DNA from: Pseudomonas fluorescens
GTDB lineage: Bacteria; Pseudomonadota; Gammaproteobacteria; Pseudomonadales; Pseudomonadaceae
DNA: 64,000 nucleotides
Assembly: GCF_902497875.1 (NCBI RefSeq)
Contig: NZ_CABVHY010000025.1
Span: 1-64,000 of the forward strand
Direction of reading: 5' to 3'
Part shown: positions 23,904 through 33,886 of the stretch, in pieces
Position numbering within the stretch: position 1 is the first letter of the stretch
Layout: every line of letters begins with the position of its first letter
Program-made: the position numbers and the translations under genes
Notes under the pieces: model-generated
Seen by the model: the letters and a program-made list of their open reading frames with translations, nothing else
Told to the model about the DNA's origin: nothing
Databases searched by the model: none

Positions 23904-25361
23904 ATGAGTGAAGAGATCCTGATCAACATCACGCCGATGGAATCGCGCGTGGCGGTGGTTGAAAACGGTGTTCTGCAAGAAGTGCATGTCGAGCGCACCC
24001 AGAAACGCGGCATCGTCGGCAATATCTACAAGGGCAAGGTGGTCCGGGTGTTGCCGGGCATGCAGGCAGCTTTCGTCGATATCGGCCTGGATCGCGCGGC
24101 CTTTATTCACGCCTCGGAAATCTCCATGCGTGAAGGCCCTGCGGTGGAAAGTATCAGCTCCCTGGTCCATGAAGGGCAGAGCCTGGTGGTGCAAGTCACC
24201 AAGGATCCGATCGGTTCCAAGGGCGCGCGCCTGACGACCCAGTTGTCGATTCCATCGCGGTATCTGGTGTACATGCCGCGCACCGCCCACGTCGGCATTT
24301 CCCTGAAGATTGAAGATGAAGCCGAGCGCGAGCGACTGAAGCAGGTGGTCAGCGACTGCGTGGCGAAGGAAGGCATCAAGGAAGCCGGTGGCTTCATTCT
24401 GCGTACGGCTGCCGAAGGCGCCGGGGCCGATGAGATCCTGATGGACATCCGCTACCTGCGCAGGTTGTGGGACCAGATCGCGGAGCAGATCAAGACCATC
24501 AGCGCACCCAGCGTGATTTATGAAGACCTGGGCCTTGCCTTGCGCACCTTGCGTGATCTGGTCAGTCCGAAGATCGAGAAAATCCGCATCGATTCCCGGG
24601 AAACCTTCCAGAAAACCACACAGTTCGTCGCCGAGCTGATGCCGGAAATCGCCGATCGCCTTGAGCACTATCCCGGCGAACGGCCGATTTTCGATCTGTA
24701 CGGAGTAGAGGACGAGATCCAGAAAGCCCTTGAGCGCAAAGTGCCGCTTAAATCGGGCGGTTATCTGGTGGTCGATCCGGCGGAGGCCATGAGCACCATC
24801 GACGTCAACACCGGGGCGTTCGTTGGCCATCGCAACCTCGAAGAGACGATCTTCAAGACCAACCTCGAAGCCGCGACGGCGATCGCTCGCCAGCTGCGCC
24901 TGCGTAACCTGGGCGGAATCATCATCATCGACTTCATCGACATGGAAGATGAAGAGCACCAGCGTCAGGTCTTGCGCACCCTGGAAAAGCAACTGGAGCG
25001 CGATCACGCCAAGACCAACATCATCGGTATCACCGAATTGGGCCTGGTGCAGATGACCCGCAAGCGTACCCGCGAAAGTCTCGAGCAGGTGTTGTGCGAA
25101 CCGTGCAGCAGCTGCCAGGGCCGCGGTAAGTTGAAGACTCCGGAAACGGTTTGCTACGAGATTTTCCGCGAAATCCTGCGTGAAGCGCGGGCCTACCAGG
25201 CGGTTGGCTATAGAGTGTTGGCTAACCAGAAAGTGGTTGATCGGCTGCTCGACGAAGAGTCGGGCAATGTCGCCGAGCTGGAGGGGTTTATCGGGCGCAC
25301 CATCCGCTTTCAGGTCGAGACCATGTATTCCCAGGAACAATACGACGTGGTGCTGCTCTGA
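23904..25361 (+). CDS. rng: Ribonuclease G
   Basis: An RNase E/G-family endoribonuclease of 485 residues, which matures the 16S rRNA 5' end and decays some mRNAs. It has the S1 domain at about 38-125 (GNIYKGKVVRVLPGMQAAFVDIG), the RNase-H-like fold, the Mg-binding DVNTG (about 303) and IIIIDFIDM (about 346), and the Zn-link CEPCSSCQGRG with paired cysteines. The long C-terminal scaffold of RNase E is absent, so it is RNase G. ATG 23904 gives the usual MSEEILIN start; GTG 23877 is less likely. Confidence 0.96.
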   Translation: MSEEILINITPMESRVAVVENGVLQEVHVERTQKRGIVGNIYKGKVVRVLPGMQAAFVDIGLDRAAFIHASEISMREGPAVESISSLVHEGQSLVVQVTKDPIGSKGARLTTQLSIPSRYLVYMPRTAHVGISLKIEDEAERERLKQVVSDCVAKEGIKEAGGFILRTAAEGAGADEILMDIRYLRRLWDQIAEQIKTISAPSVIYEDLGLALRTLRDLVSPKIEKIRIDSRETFQKTTQFVAELMPEIADRLEHYPGERPIFDLYGVEDEIQKALERKVPLKSGGYLVVDPAEAMSTIDVNTGAFVGHRNLEETIFKTNLEAATAIARQLRLRNLGGIIIIDFIDMEDEEHQRQVLRTLEKQLERDHAKTNIIGITELGLVQMTRKRTRESLEQVLCEPCSSCQGRGKLKTPETVCYEIFREILREARAYQAVGYRVLANQKVVDRLLDEESGNVAELEGFIGRTIRFQVETMYSQEQYDVVLL

Positions 25362-25437
25362 ATCGGCATGCTTTACTTTTATTGAAAGCGACTGACTTCA
25401 GCGTTTTGCATGACTATTGCCTTGGGGGCCACCTGAC

Positions 25438-28400
25438 ATGGAGCGTCTGATACGTTTTTTCGCTGCCCTGACCCGTTGGTCCCTGGGGCTTTGCGCGTTG
25501 TTGCTGGTGTTGACCGCGCTGTACGTCAGTCTGGGCCGTGAATTGACGCCGCTGGTCGCCGAGTATCGCGCCGAAGTCGAGACCAAGGCGCGCGAAGTGT
25601 TGGCCATGCCGCTGCACATCGGCAGTCTTGAAGGCACCTGGAGCGGCATGGCGCCTATTCTGCTGGCCCACGACGTGATGGTGGGCGAAGGTGCCAACGC
25701 ATTGCGCCTGGATCAGGTGCGGGTGGTGCCGGATGTCTGGGCCAGCCTGATGGCGCGCGAAATCCGCATCGCCCATCTGGAACTCAACGGTCTGCAACTG
25801 AGCCTCAAGGAAAACCAGGATGGCCGGTGGGCGCTTGAAGGGTTGTCGCTGCCAGAGGATAAACCGTTCGACCCCGAGCAACTGCTCAACCGCCTGCAAA
25901 TCCTTGCGCAGCTGTCGGTGCTCGACAGCCAGGTCACCTTGCAGCCCTTCAATCAAGCCCCGCTGACCCTGACCTATGTTGGCCTGAATCTCAAGACCGG
26001 TCCCACTCGCCAGCGTCTCGATGCTCGCCTGACCCTGCCTGACGGGCAACCCCTGGCCCTGAACCTGCGCACTCGCCTGCGCGCCAGCGAGTGGCGCGAT
26101 GGCGAAGCTGATGTCTACCTGAGCCTGCCGCAAAGTGATTGGGCGCGCTGGTTGCCGGCGAGCCTGACCCGGCAATGGAAGTTTTCCGAGCTCAAGGCCG
26201 GTGGCGAGGTCTGGCTTCGCTGGGGGCAGGGCACCGTGCAAAGCGCGGCCCTGCGCCTGAATGCTCCACAAGTCGAAGGTGCCTATGCCGAGCGCAAGCC
26301 GGCCAGGATCCAGAACCTGGCGCTCAACGCCTGGCTCCAGCGTAGCGCTGAAGGCCTTAATGTACTGGTCGATTCGCTGGCCATGAACCTCGGCGAAACG
26401 CGCTGGGAGTCCCATGTGCAACTCCAGCAACTGGTCGCCACCGAGAAAGTCGAGGAGCGCTGGCACCTGCAGGCGGATCGCCTCGATCTGACCCCGCTCA
26501 CACCTGTGCTGGATGCCTTGGTCCCGGTGCCGGACAAGGTCGCCGAGGTGATCGACAACCTCAAGGTCACAGGCTCCCTGCGCAATGTGCTGCTCGATTA
26601 CCGGCCCTTTGCCACTGGCGACCAGCGTCTGAGTTTTGCCGCCAATCTTGAACGGGTCGGGTTCAACGCCACTCACGGTGCCCCGGCGGCTCGAAACGTC
26701 ACCGGTAGCATCAGTGGCGACCTCGGCCAGGGCGAATTGCGCATGGACAGCAAGGACTTTTCCCTGCACCTGGACCCGATCTTCGCCAAGCCATGGCAGT
26801 ACCTCCAGGCCAATGCGCGGCTGGCCTGGAAGCTCGACAAAGACAGCTTCACGCTGATCGCCCCGTATCTGAAAGTGCTCGGTGAAGAGGGCAAGATTGC
26901 CGGCGACTTCCTGATCCGCCTGTATTTCGATCAGGCCCGGGAAGACTACATGGACCTGCGGGTCGGGCTGGTCGACGGCGACGGCCGTTACACCGCCAAG
27001 TACTTGCCCACAATGCTCGGCCCGGCCCTGGATGAGTGGCTGCGCACGGCCATTCTCAAGGGCGCGGTGGACCAGGGCTTCTTCCAGTACCAGGGCTCGC
27101 TGAACCATGGGGCCGCCGAAACGGCGCGCAGCATCAGCCTGTTCTTCAAGGTGCATGACGCCGAACTGGCCTTCCAGCCAGGTTGGCCGCATGTCAGCAA
27201 GGTCAGCGGCGATGTCTTTGTCGAAGACAGCGGGGTACGAATCCTGGCCAGCAAAGGTCAGTTGCTCGGTACCCAGGTTCGCGACATCCGCGTCAACATT
27301 CCCCATGTGCCCACCGGGCAAGTCAGCCGTCTGTTTCTCGATGGCGAGTTTGCCGGTGGCCTGGGCGACGGTTTGAAGATTCTCCAGGAAGCACCGATCG
27401 GCACCGCTTCGACCTTTGCCGGCTGGCAGGGCGAAGGGGATTTGCAGGGCAAGTTGAAACTGGATATTCCGTTGGCCAAAGGCCAGTTGCCGAAGATCCT
27501 GGTGGACTTCAAGACCGCCAGGGCGCGGCTGAAGCTGAGCGAGCCGGAACTTGAACTCAGCCAGCTCAAGGGTGATTTTCGCTTTGACAGCAGCAAGGGC
27601 CTGAGCGGCCAAGGCATCACTGCGCAAGCCTTCGAACGGCCGATTACCGCGCAGATCTTTGCCGACGGCAGCCCAGGGAGCCTCAAAACTCGCGTGGTCG
27701 CCAAGGGCCAGGTGGCGGTGAAGAAACTCACCGACTGGCTGAAAGTCACTCAGCCGTTGCCGGTTTCCGGCGATCTGCCTTACCAGTTGCAGCTGACCCT
27801 TGATGGCGCCGACAGCCAGTTGATGGTCAATTCCAGCCTCAATGGGGTCGCGGTGGATTTGCCCGCGCCTTTCGGTCTGGCGGCCGGAGAAAGCCGCGAC
27901 ACGGTGTTCCGGATGACCCTGCAAGGGCCTGAGCGACGCTACTGGATCGACTACGGCGACCTGGCCAACGTCACCTTCGCGGCACCGCCTGGCAATATCT
28001 CCGACGGTCGCGGCGAGCTGTTCCTGGGTGACGGCGACGCGAGTTTGCCGGGCGCTAAAGGCTTGCGGGTCCGCGGCGTGCTCTCCGAGCTGGATATAGA
28101 ACCCTGGAAGGCCCTGGTTGATCGTTATGCCGGACAAGATCCGGGTGACAACGCCAAACAACTGTTGAGCAGTGCCGACATCAACGTGGGCAAGCTCCGC
28201 GGTTTTGGCAGCACCTTCGATCAGGTGGCACTGCAATTGAATCGCAAGCCGGCGACCTGGGCCCTGCAGATCGATAGCCAGCAGGCCAAAGGCAGTGTCG
28301 GTATCCCCGATGCCAAGGCCGCGCCAGTGGTGATCAACATGCAATATGTACGGTTGCCGGCAGTAGATCCGACGGTTCAGGCCGACGAAAATGCGCCGGA

Positions 28401-29241
28401 CCCTTTGGCCTCGGTCGATCCGACTAAAATCCCCGCGCTGGATATCATCATCACTCAGCTGTTCCAGGGCAAGGATCTGATCGGCGGCTGGTCGCTTAAA
28501 GTGCGTCCAACCGCCAAAGGCATTGCACTGAACAATCTGGACCTGGGCCTCAAGGGCATGGTGTTGCAGGGCTCCGGTGGCTGGGAAGGCCAGCCAGGGG
28601 CCAGCAGCAGTTGGTACAAGGGCCGCTTGGGCGGCAAAAACCTCGCTGATGTGCTCAAAGGCTGGGGCTATGCTCCAACCGTAACCAGCCGCGACTTCCA
28701 TATGGATGTCGACGGTCGTTGGCCGGGGTCACCGGCATGGGCCGGGCTCAAGCGCTTTTCCGGCAGTCTCGATCCGACACTGCGCAACGGTCAGTTCGTT
28801 GAAGTCGAGGGCGGCGCGCAGGCGTTGCGAGTGTTCGGTCTGCTGAACTTCAACTCGATCGGACGGCGCCTGCGTCTGGACTTCTCTGACCTGTTCGGCA
28901 AAGGGTTGAGCTACGACCGGGTCAAGGGACTGCTGGTGGCCACCAATGGGGTGTACGTCACCCGTGAGCCGATCACCCTGACCGGGCCGTCGAGCAATCT
29001 GGAGCTCGATGGCACGCTGGACATGGTCGCCGACCGGGTCGATGCCAAGTTGCTGGTGACCTTGCCCGTGACCAACAACCTGCCGATCGCCGCCTTGATC
29101 GTCGGTGCCCCGGCGATTGGCGGTGCGTTGTTCCTGATCGACAAGCTGATCGGTGATCGCGTAGCGCGTTTTGCCAGTGTGAAATACACCGTCAAAGGCC
29201 CGTGGAAAGAGCCGAAAATCACCTACGACAAGCCTTTTTGA
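25438..29241 (+). CDS. yhdP: YhdP-family AsmA-like envelope protein
   Basis: A 1267-residue protein with one N-terminal membrane anchor (residues 5-27) and a very long periplasmic part, the same length as E. coli YhdP (1266). YhdP, TamB and YdbH are AsmA-like bridges that carry phospholipids from inner to outer membrane. The DUF3971 domain lies in the middle (around FQYQGSLNHGAAETARSISLFFKVHDAEL) and the AsmA_2 C-terminal part includes LNFNSIGRRLRLDFSDLFGKGLSYD. Start ATG 25438 is preceded by TTGGGGG; the TTG at 25417 is unlikely. Conserved location between rng and the nitrilase gene. Confidence 0.93.
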   Translation: MERLIRFFAALTRWSLGLCALLLVLTALYVSLGRELTPLVAEYRAEVETKAREVLAMPLHIGSLEGTWSGMAPILLAHDVMVGEGANALRLDQVRVVPDVWASLMAREIRIAHLELNGLQLSLKENQDGRWALEGLSLPEDKPFDPEQLLNRLQILAQLSVLDSQVTLQPFNQAPLTLTYVGLNLKTGPTRQRLDARLTLPDGQPLALNLRTRLRASEWRDGEADVYLSLPQSDWARWLPASLTRQWKFSELKAGGEVWLRWGQGTVQSAALRLNAPQVEGAYAERKPARIQNLALNAWLQRSAEGLNVLVDSLAMNLGETRWESHVQLQQLVATEKVEERWHLQADRLDLTPLTPVLDALVPVPDKVAEVIDNLKVTGSLRNVLLDYRPFATGDQRLSFAANLERVGFNATHGAPAARNVTGSISGDLGQGELRMDSKDFSLHLDPIFAKPWQYLQANARLAWKLDKDSFTLIAPYLKVLGEEGKIAGDFLIRLYFDQAREDYMDLRVGLVDGDGRYTAKYLPTMLGPALDEWLRTAILKGAVDQGFFQYQGSLNHGAAETARSISLFFKVHDAELAFQPGWPHVSKVSGDVFVEDSGVRILASKGQLLGTQVRDIRVNIPHVPTGQVSRLFLDGEFAGGLGDGLKILQEAPIGTASTFAGWQGEGDLQGKLKLDIPLAKGQLPKILVDFKTARARLKLSEPELELSQLKGDFRFDSSKGLSGQGITAQAFERPITAQIFADGSPGSLKTRVVAKGQVAVKKLTDWLKVTQPLPVSGDLPYQLQLTLDGADSQLMVNSSLNGVAVDLPAPFGLAAGESRDTVFRMTLQGPERRYWIDYGDLANVTFAAPPGNISDGRGELFLGDGDASLPGAKGLRVRGVLSELDIEPWKALVDRYAGQDPGDNAKQLLSSADINVGKLRGFGSTFDQVALQLNRKPATWALQIDSQQAKGSVGIPDAKAAPVVINMQYVRLPAVDPTVQADENAPDPLASVDPTKIPALDIIITQLFQGKDLIGGWSLKVRPTAKGIALNNLDLGLKGMVLQGSGGWEGQPGASSSWYKGRLGGKNLADVLKGWGYAPTVTSRDFHMDVDGRWPGSPAWAGLKRFSGSLDPTLRNGQFVEVEGGAQALRVFGLLNFNSIGRRLRLDFSDLFGKGLSYDRVKGLLVATNGVYVTREPITLTGPSSNLELDGTLDMVADRVDAKLLVTLPVTNNLPIAALIVGAPAIGGALFLIDKLIGDRVARFASVKYTVKGPWKEPKITYDKPF

Positions 29242-29299
29242 AAAACCACGATATCTGCCTATGGAGTAGCATGGCTGCATCCCTTTCAAGGAGTGCTCC

Positions 29300-30148
29300 A
29301 TGTCTCTTGCGGTGATTCAAATGGTCAGCCAGAGCGACGTGCTGGCCAATCTGGCCCAAGCCCGGCGCTTGCTCGAGCAGGCAGCGGCCGGCGGTGCCCG
29401 GCTCGCGGTGTTGCCGGAAAACTTCGCGGCCATGGGTCGTCGGGATGTTGCCGACCTTGGCCGTGCCGAAGCCCTGGGCGAAGGGCCGATCCTGCCCTGG
29501 TTGAAACAGGCCGCTCGCGACCTCAAGTTATGGATAGTGGCCGGCACCTTGCCGCTGCCGCCGGTGGATCAGCCGACGGCCAAGGCCAACGCCTGCTCGT
29601 TGCTGATCGACGAACAGGGCGAGACAGTGGCGCGCTACGACAAACTGCATTTGTTCGATGTGGACGTAGCCGATCATCGCGGTCGTTATCGTGAATCCGA
29701 TGACTATGCTTATGGAGGCGCGGTGGTGGTGGCTGACACGCCTGTCGGCCGGGTTGGCCTGACGGTGTGTTACGACCTGCGTTTTCCCGAGCTGTACACT
29801 GAACTGCGCGCCGCCGGTGCCGAATTGATCACCGCGCCCGCGGCATTTACCGCGGTAACCGGTGCGGCTCATTGGGAAGTGCTGATTCGCGCGCGGGCGA
29901 TCGAGACTCAGTGTTATGTGCTGGCGGCGGCTCAAGGTGGAACTCACCCAGGACCGCGAGAAACCTTTGGTCATGCGGCGATTATCGACCCTTGGGGGCG
30001 CGTGCTGGCCGAACAGGATCAAGGCGAGGCCGTGCTGCTGGCTGAACGCGATAGCAGCGAACAGGCGTCCATTCGGACGCGGATGCCGGTGGCCAGCCAC
30101 CGGCGCTTTTTCTCGCAGGGCGCGCAGCGACCTGCCTCAGAACGATGA
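29300..30148 (+). CDS. Carbon-nitrogen hydrolase, nitrilase superfamily (deaminated-glutathione amidase type)
   Basis: A 282-residue nitrilase-superfamily amidase with the Glu40 (AVLPENFA), Lys115 (YDKLHLFDVDV) and Cys157 (VCYDLRFPELY) triad. The LHLFDV and DLRFPELY contexts resemble the Nit1/YbeM group, which hydrolyses deaminated glutathione as metabolite repair. That function is inferred by family resemblance. ATG 29300 follows AAGGAG (29289-29294). It is 58 nt after yhdP and 18 nt before tldD, a conserved neighbourhood. Confidence 0.88.
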   Translation: MSLAVIQMVSQSDVLANLAQARRLLEQAAAGGARLAVLPENFAAMGRRDVADLGRAEALGEGPILPWLKQAARDLKLWIVAGTLPLPPVDQPTAKANACSLLIDEQGETVARYDKLHLFDVDVADHRGRYRESDDYAYGGAVVVADTPVGRVGLTVCYDLRFPELYTELRAAGAELITAPAAFTAVTGAAHWEVLIRARAIETQCYVLAAAQGGTHPGPRETFGHAAIIDPWGRVLAEQDQGEAVLLAERDSSEQASIRTRMPVASHRRFFSQGAQRPASER

Positions 30149-30166
30149 ATTTAAGGCGTAAAGCAT

Positions 30167-31609
30167 ATGAGCGAGTTGTTGACCTCAGTCAGTGAACACC
30201 TTTTAGCACCCGGCGGCGTGACCATCGAAAGCCTGCAAGCAGTGCTTGGTGACCTGGCCGGGCCGGGCATCGATGCCGCCGACCTGTATTTTCAGGGACA
30301 GATTTCCGAGTCCTGGGCGCTGGAAGATGGCATCGTCAAGGAAGGCAGTTTCAATCTCGACCAAGGGGTCGGCGTGCGTGCGCAATCGGGCGAGAAGACC
30401 GGTTTTGCCTACAGCAATGCCATCACCCTTGAAGCCCTCGGCGCGGCGGCTCGCGCGGCGCGTTCGATCTCCCGTGCCGGGCAGAACGGCACGGTGCAGG
30501 CCTTCACCACCCAGGATGTTGCGCAGTTGTACGGGCCCGACAATCCGCTCGAGGTGATGACTCGCGCCGAAAAAGTCGACTTGCTCAAACGCATTGACGT
30601 GGCGACCCGTGCCCTCGATCCGCGTATCCAGCAAGTGACCGTGAGCATGGCCGGGGTCTGGGAACGGATCCTCGTGGCGTCCACCGACGGCGGCCTGGCC
30701 GCGGATGTGCGTCCGTTGGTGCGCTTCAATGTCAGCGTGATCGTCGAGCAGAACGGTCGCCGCGAACGCGGTGGCCATGGTGGCGGCGGGCGTACCGACT
30801 ACCGCTACTTCCTTGGCGACGACCGTGCCATGGGCTATGCCCGTGAAGCGCTGCGCCAGGCGCTGGTCAACCTCGAAGCGATTCCGGCACCGGCCGGTAC
30901 CTTGCCGGTGGTTCTCGGTTCTGGCTGGTCTGGCGTGCTGCTGCACGAAGCGGTCGGGCACGGTCTGGAAGGCGACTTCAACCGTAAAGGCAGCTCGGCT
31001 TACAGCGGCCGCATGGGCGAAATGGTTGCTTCCAAACTCTGCACCATCGTCGACGACGGCACCCTGGCGGGTCGCCGTGGCTCCTTGAGCATTGACGACG
31101 AAGGCACCCCGACCGAGTGCACCACGCTGATCGAAAACGGCGTGCTCAAAGGTTATATGCAGGACAAGCTCAATGCCCGCCTGATGGGCCACGCCCGCAC
31201 GGGCAACGGTCGTCGCGAGTCTTACGCGCACTTGCCGATGCCACGCATGACCAACACCTACATGCTCGCAGGCGAAAGCGATCCGGCGGAAATCATCGCC
31301 TCGGTGAAGAAGGGCATCTATTGCGCCAACCTCGGTGGCGGCCAGGTGGACATCACCAGCGGCAAATTCGTGTTCTCTACCAGCGAGGCCTATCTGATCG
31401 AGGACGGCAAGATTACCGCTCCGGTCAAAGGTGCGACCTTGATTGGTAACGGCCCGGAAGCCATGAGCAGGGTGTCGATGGTCGGTAATGACCTGGCGCT
31501 GGACAGCGGGGTAGGGACATGCGGCAAGGATGGACAGTCGGTGCCGGTAGGTGTCGGCCAGCCAACCTTGAAGATTGACGCGATCACCGTGGGTGGCACG
31601 GGCGGGTGA
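30167..31609 (+). CDS. tldD: Metalloprotease TldD
   Basis: A 480-residue subunit of the TldD/TldE heterodimeric zinc protease, which trims unfolded peptides, removes the microcin B17 leader and aids CcdA turnover. The metal site HEAVGHGLEGD (HExxxH, about residues 259-264) and the downstream Cys in ANLGGGQVDITSGKF are visible. TldD carries the active site and TldE (PmbA, 0.7 kb downstream) is inactive. Start ATG 30167 with a modest AAGG upstream gives the family N-terminus. Confidence 0.96.
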   Translation: MSELLTSVSEHLLAPGGVTIESLQAVLGDLAGPGIDAADLYFQGQISESWALEDGIVKEGSFNLDQGVGVRAQSGEKTGFAYSNAITLEALGAAARAARSISRAGQNGTVQAFTTQDVAQLYGPDNPLEVMTRAEKVDLLKRIDVATRALDPRIQQVTVSMAGVWERILVASTDGGLAADVRPLVRFNVSVIVEQNGRRERGGHGGGGRTDYRYFLGDDRAMGYAREALRQALVNLEAIPAPAGTLPVVLGSGWSGVLLHEAVGHGLEGDFNRKGSSAYSGRMGEMVASKLCTIVDDGTLAGRRGSLSIDDEGTPTECTTLIENGVLKGYMQDKLNARLMGHARTGNGRRESYAHLPMPRMTNTYMLAGESDPAEIIASVKKGIYCANLGGGQVDITSGKFVFSTSEAYLIEDGKITAPVKGATLIGNGPEAMSRVSMVGNDLALDSGVGTCGKDGQSVPVGVGQPTLKIDAITVGGTGG

Positions 31610-31665
31610 AGTGGAGCCTTGGGTGGGCGAACCGCAACGCGGCGCAACCCACCCGGGGTCGAAGA

Positions 31666-32187
31666 CTAACGCAGACCGCGTTGAGTCTCGTCCAGCTCAC
31701 GGATGTACTTGAAGATTTTCCGGCTGGCAGCAGGTGGCTTGCTTTGCGCAAGTTCATGCTGGGCCTGACGGATCAGGGAGCGCAGTTGCTGGCGATCCGC
31801 GTCCGGGTAGTCGAGGACGAACTTCTCCAGGACGCCGTCATCGCCCGCGATCAAACGATCGCGCCAGCGTTCCAGGCCGTGGAAACGTTCGTTGTACTGC
31901 CGAGTGGAGGCATCGAGTTGATCAAGCAAGGCCAGAATGGCGTCAGTGTCCTGATCGCGCATCAGTTTGCCGATGAACATGAGGTGCCGTTTACGCGCGA
32001 TATTCGCGGTGTGCTTGGGCGCATCGTTCAGAGCCCGGCGCAAGGCGTCGGTCAATGGCAGTTTTGCCAGCAAGTCAGGCTTGAGTGTTGTAAGGCGCTC
32101 GCCAAGATCAACCAGAGCATGCAGCTCGCGTTTGACCTGGGATTTGCTTTTCTCCCCATCGAGGGAGTCGTCGTAAGAATCAACCAT
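31666..32187 (-). CDS. darP: Ribosome-associated protein DarP/YjgA
   Basis: A 173-residue helical protein of the DUF615/YjgA family (now DarP), which joins late 50S assembly intermediates and stabilises the 23S active centre. Family segments are EKSKSQVKRELHALVDLGERLTTL, ARKRHLMFIGKLMRDQD and the C-terminal LRSLIRQAQHELAQSKPPAASRKIFKYIREL. It is on the opposite strand between tldD and pmbA, an arrangement conserved in Pseudomonas. ATG 32187 starts MVDSYDDS; the TTG five codons earlier is less likely. Confidence 0.93.
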   Translation of the reverse strand: MVDSYDDSLDGEKSKSQVKRELHALVDLGERLTTLKPDLLAKLPLTDALRRALNDAPKHTANIARKRHLMFIGKLMRDQDTDAILALLDQLDASTRQYNERFHGLERWRDRLIAGDDGVLEKFVLDYPDADRQQLRSLIRQAQHELAQSKPPAASRKIFKYIRELDETQRGLR

Positions 32188-32295
32188 GGTGGCAGTCCGC
32201 AAAGAAACGCCGCCATGATAACCAGTCGGGGGCCGCTTGTCCGGCCCGGTCGCTCGAAGGCCTTAACCGAAAGCAGAATTTGAGTGGAGAACACC

Positions 32296-33642
32296 ATGAG
32301 TGCAGCAGAAAGCGTCGGCCCACAAGCTTTGCCGGCACTGCAGGAACAAGTCGAGCAGATCATCGCCGAAGCCAAACGCCAGGGCGCCAGCGCCTGCGAA
32401 GTCGCAGTGTCTCTGGAGCAGGGATTGTCGACCACAGTTCGTCAGCGGGAAGTCGAAACCGTTGAGTTCAACCGTGACCAGGGCTTTGGCATCACCTTGT
32501 ATGTCGGCCAGCGCAAAGGCTCGGCCAGCACCTCGGCCAGCGGTCCGGAGGCGATTCGCGAAACCGTCGCCGCGGCACTGGCCATCGCCAAACACACCTC
32601 GGAAGATGAGTGTTCAGGGTTGGCCGATGCCGCCTTGATGGCCAAGGACTTGCCGGATTTCGACCTGTTTCATGCCTGGGACATTACCCCGGAACAAGCC
32701 ATCGAGCAGGCTCTGGCTTGTGAAGCGGCGGCGTTTGCCGCCGACAGCCGGATCAAGAACGCTGATGGCACCACCCTGAGCACCCATCAGGGCTGCCGCG
32801 TGTATGGCAACAGCCACGGCTTTGTCGGCGGTTATGCATCGACCCGGCACAGCCTGAGCTGCGTGATGATTGCCGAAGCCGACGGTCAGATGCAGCGCGA
32901 TTACTGGTATGACATGAATCGCCAGGGCGAACTGCTCGCTGATCCGGTCAGTATCGGCCAGCGTGCCGCGCAACGGGCGGCCAGCCGCCTGGGCGCACGT
33001 CCGGTTCCGACCTGCGAAGTGCCGGTGCTGTTTTCCGCAGAATTGGCCGGCGGTCTGTTCAGCAGCTTCCTCGGGGCGATTTCCGGCGGCAACCTGTACC
33101 GCAAATCGTCGTTCCTCGAAGGCACGCTGGGCCAGCGGTTGTTCCCTGAGTGGCTGACCCTGGATGAGCGCCCGCATTTGATGCGTGGCCTGGCCAGTTC
33201 AGCGTTCGATGGCGACGGTCTGGCCACTTATGCCAAGCCTTTCGTGGAAAACGGCCATTTGGTGTCTTACGTATTGGGCACTTACTCCGGTCGCAAGCTG
33301 GGCATGCCAAGCACCGCCAACGCCGGCGGCGTGCATAACCTGTTCGTCACCCATGGCGACGAAGATCAGGCAGCGTTGTTGCGTCGCATGGGGCGCGGGC
33401 TGTTGGTCACCGAGTTGATGGGGCAGGGCCTGAACATGGTGACGGGCGACTATTCCCGTGGCGCGGCAGGGTACTGGGTAGAGAATGGCGAGATCCAGTT
33501 TGCCGTGCAGGAAGTGACCATCGCCGGCAACATGCGCGACATGTTCCAGCAGATTATCGCGGTGGGTAATGACCTGGAACTGCGTAGCAATATTCGTACG
33601 GGCTCGGTGTTGATCGAGCGGATGACGGTCGCCGGTAGCTAA
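32296..33642 (+). CDS. pmbA: TldE/PmbA, partner of the TldD protease
   Basis: A 448-residue TldE/PmbA protein. It has the same fold as TldD but no HExxxH; the equivalent region reads VLFSAELAGGLFSSFLGAISGG. It forms the heterodimer with TldD that removes leader peptides such as that of microcin B17. ATG 32296 lies 6 nt after GGAG (32286-32289); the GTG at 32284 is too early. It is separated from tldD only by the antisense darP, and a strong terminator follows. Confidence 0.95.
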   Translation: MSAAESVGPQALPALQEQVEQIIAEAKRQGASACEVAVSLEQGLSTTVRQREVETVEFNRDQGFGITLYVGQRKGSASTSASGPEAIRETVAAALAIAKHTSEDECSGLADAALMAKDLPDFDLFHAWDITPEQAIEQALACEAAAFAADSRIKNADGTTLSTHQGCRVYGNSHGFVGGYASTRHSLSCVMIAEADGQMQRDYWYDMNRQGELLADPVSIGQRAAQRAASRLGARPVPTCEVPVLFSAELAGGLFSSFLGAISGGNLYRKSSFLEGTLGQRLFPEWLTLDERPHLMRGLASSAFDGDGLATYAKPFVENGHLVSYVLGTYSGRKLGMPSTANAGGVHNLFVTHGDEDQAALLRRMGRGLLVTELMGQGLNMVTGDYSRGAAGYWVENGEIQFAVQEVTIAGNMRDMFQQIIAVGNDLELRSNIRTGSVLIERMTVAGS

Positions 33643-33664
33643 ACGTCCATCGCCGCAAGCAAAG

Positions 33665-33698
33665 GCGCGTCACCCAATGGGTGGCGCGCTTTTTTTTT
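33665..33698 (+). terminator. Rho-independent terminator of pmbA
   Basis: GCGCGTCACCC (33665-33675) pairs with GGGTGGCGCGC (33679-33689) with one G-T wobble and a 3-nt loop, followed by nine Ts. It is the clearest intrinsic terminator in the first half of the window. Confidence 0.9.
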
Positions 33699-33722
33699 GG
33701 GGAGTTGAGTTGATGTGAGCCG

Positions 33723-33829
33723 AAAAGATCGCAGCCTCGCTGCGCTCGGCAGCTCCTACGGATTGGTGTTCACACCGGATGTGCGTCGGCCCCGGCTCAT
33801 GTAGGAGCTGCCGTAGGCTGCGATCTTTT
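33723..33829. repeat. REP inverted pair (GTAGGAGCTGCCG family)
   Basis: The arms AAAAGATCGCAGCC...GGCAGCTCCTAC (33723-33759) and GTAGGAGCTGCCG...GCTGCGATCTTTT (33801-33829) are the same family as at 8871-8966. The left arm carries an extra insertion. It lies just upstream of the fagA promoter region. Confidence 0.75.
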
Positions 33830-33867
33830 GATTTTTCTCAGGGTTGTGTTGATTCTCAATATCATAT

Positions 33868-33886
33868 AATAATAAATCTCATTATC
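33868..33886 (-). promoter_or_regulatory. Fur box of the fagA-fumC-sodA operon
   Basis: Read on the minus strand GATAATGAGATTTATTATT matches the 19-bp Fur consensus GATAATGATAATCATTATC at 15 of 19 positions. A weaker Fur-like stretch (33851-33869) adjoins it, and TATAAT at 33865-33870 is a likely -10, so Fur would cover the promoter. The centre is about 25 nt before the fagA ATG. Fur control of this operon is established in P. aeruginosa. Confidence 0.8.

Noticed and set aside
25414..28701. 1095-residue minus-strand open frame opposite yhdP
   Set aside because: It is antisense to a well-recognised gene, Gln/His/Arg-rich without domains, and reflects high GC at third codon positions; no ribosome site or promoter supports it.
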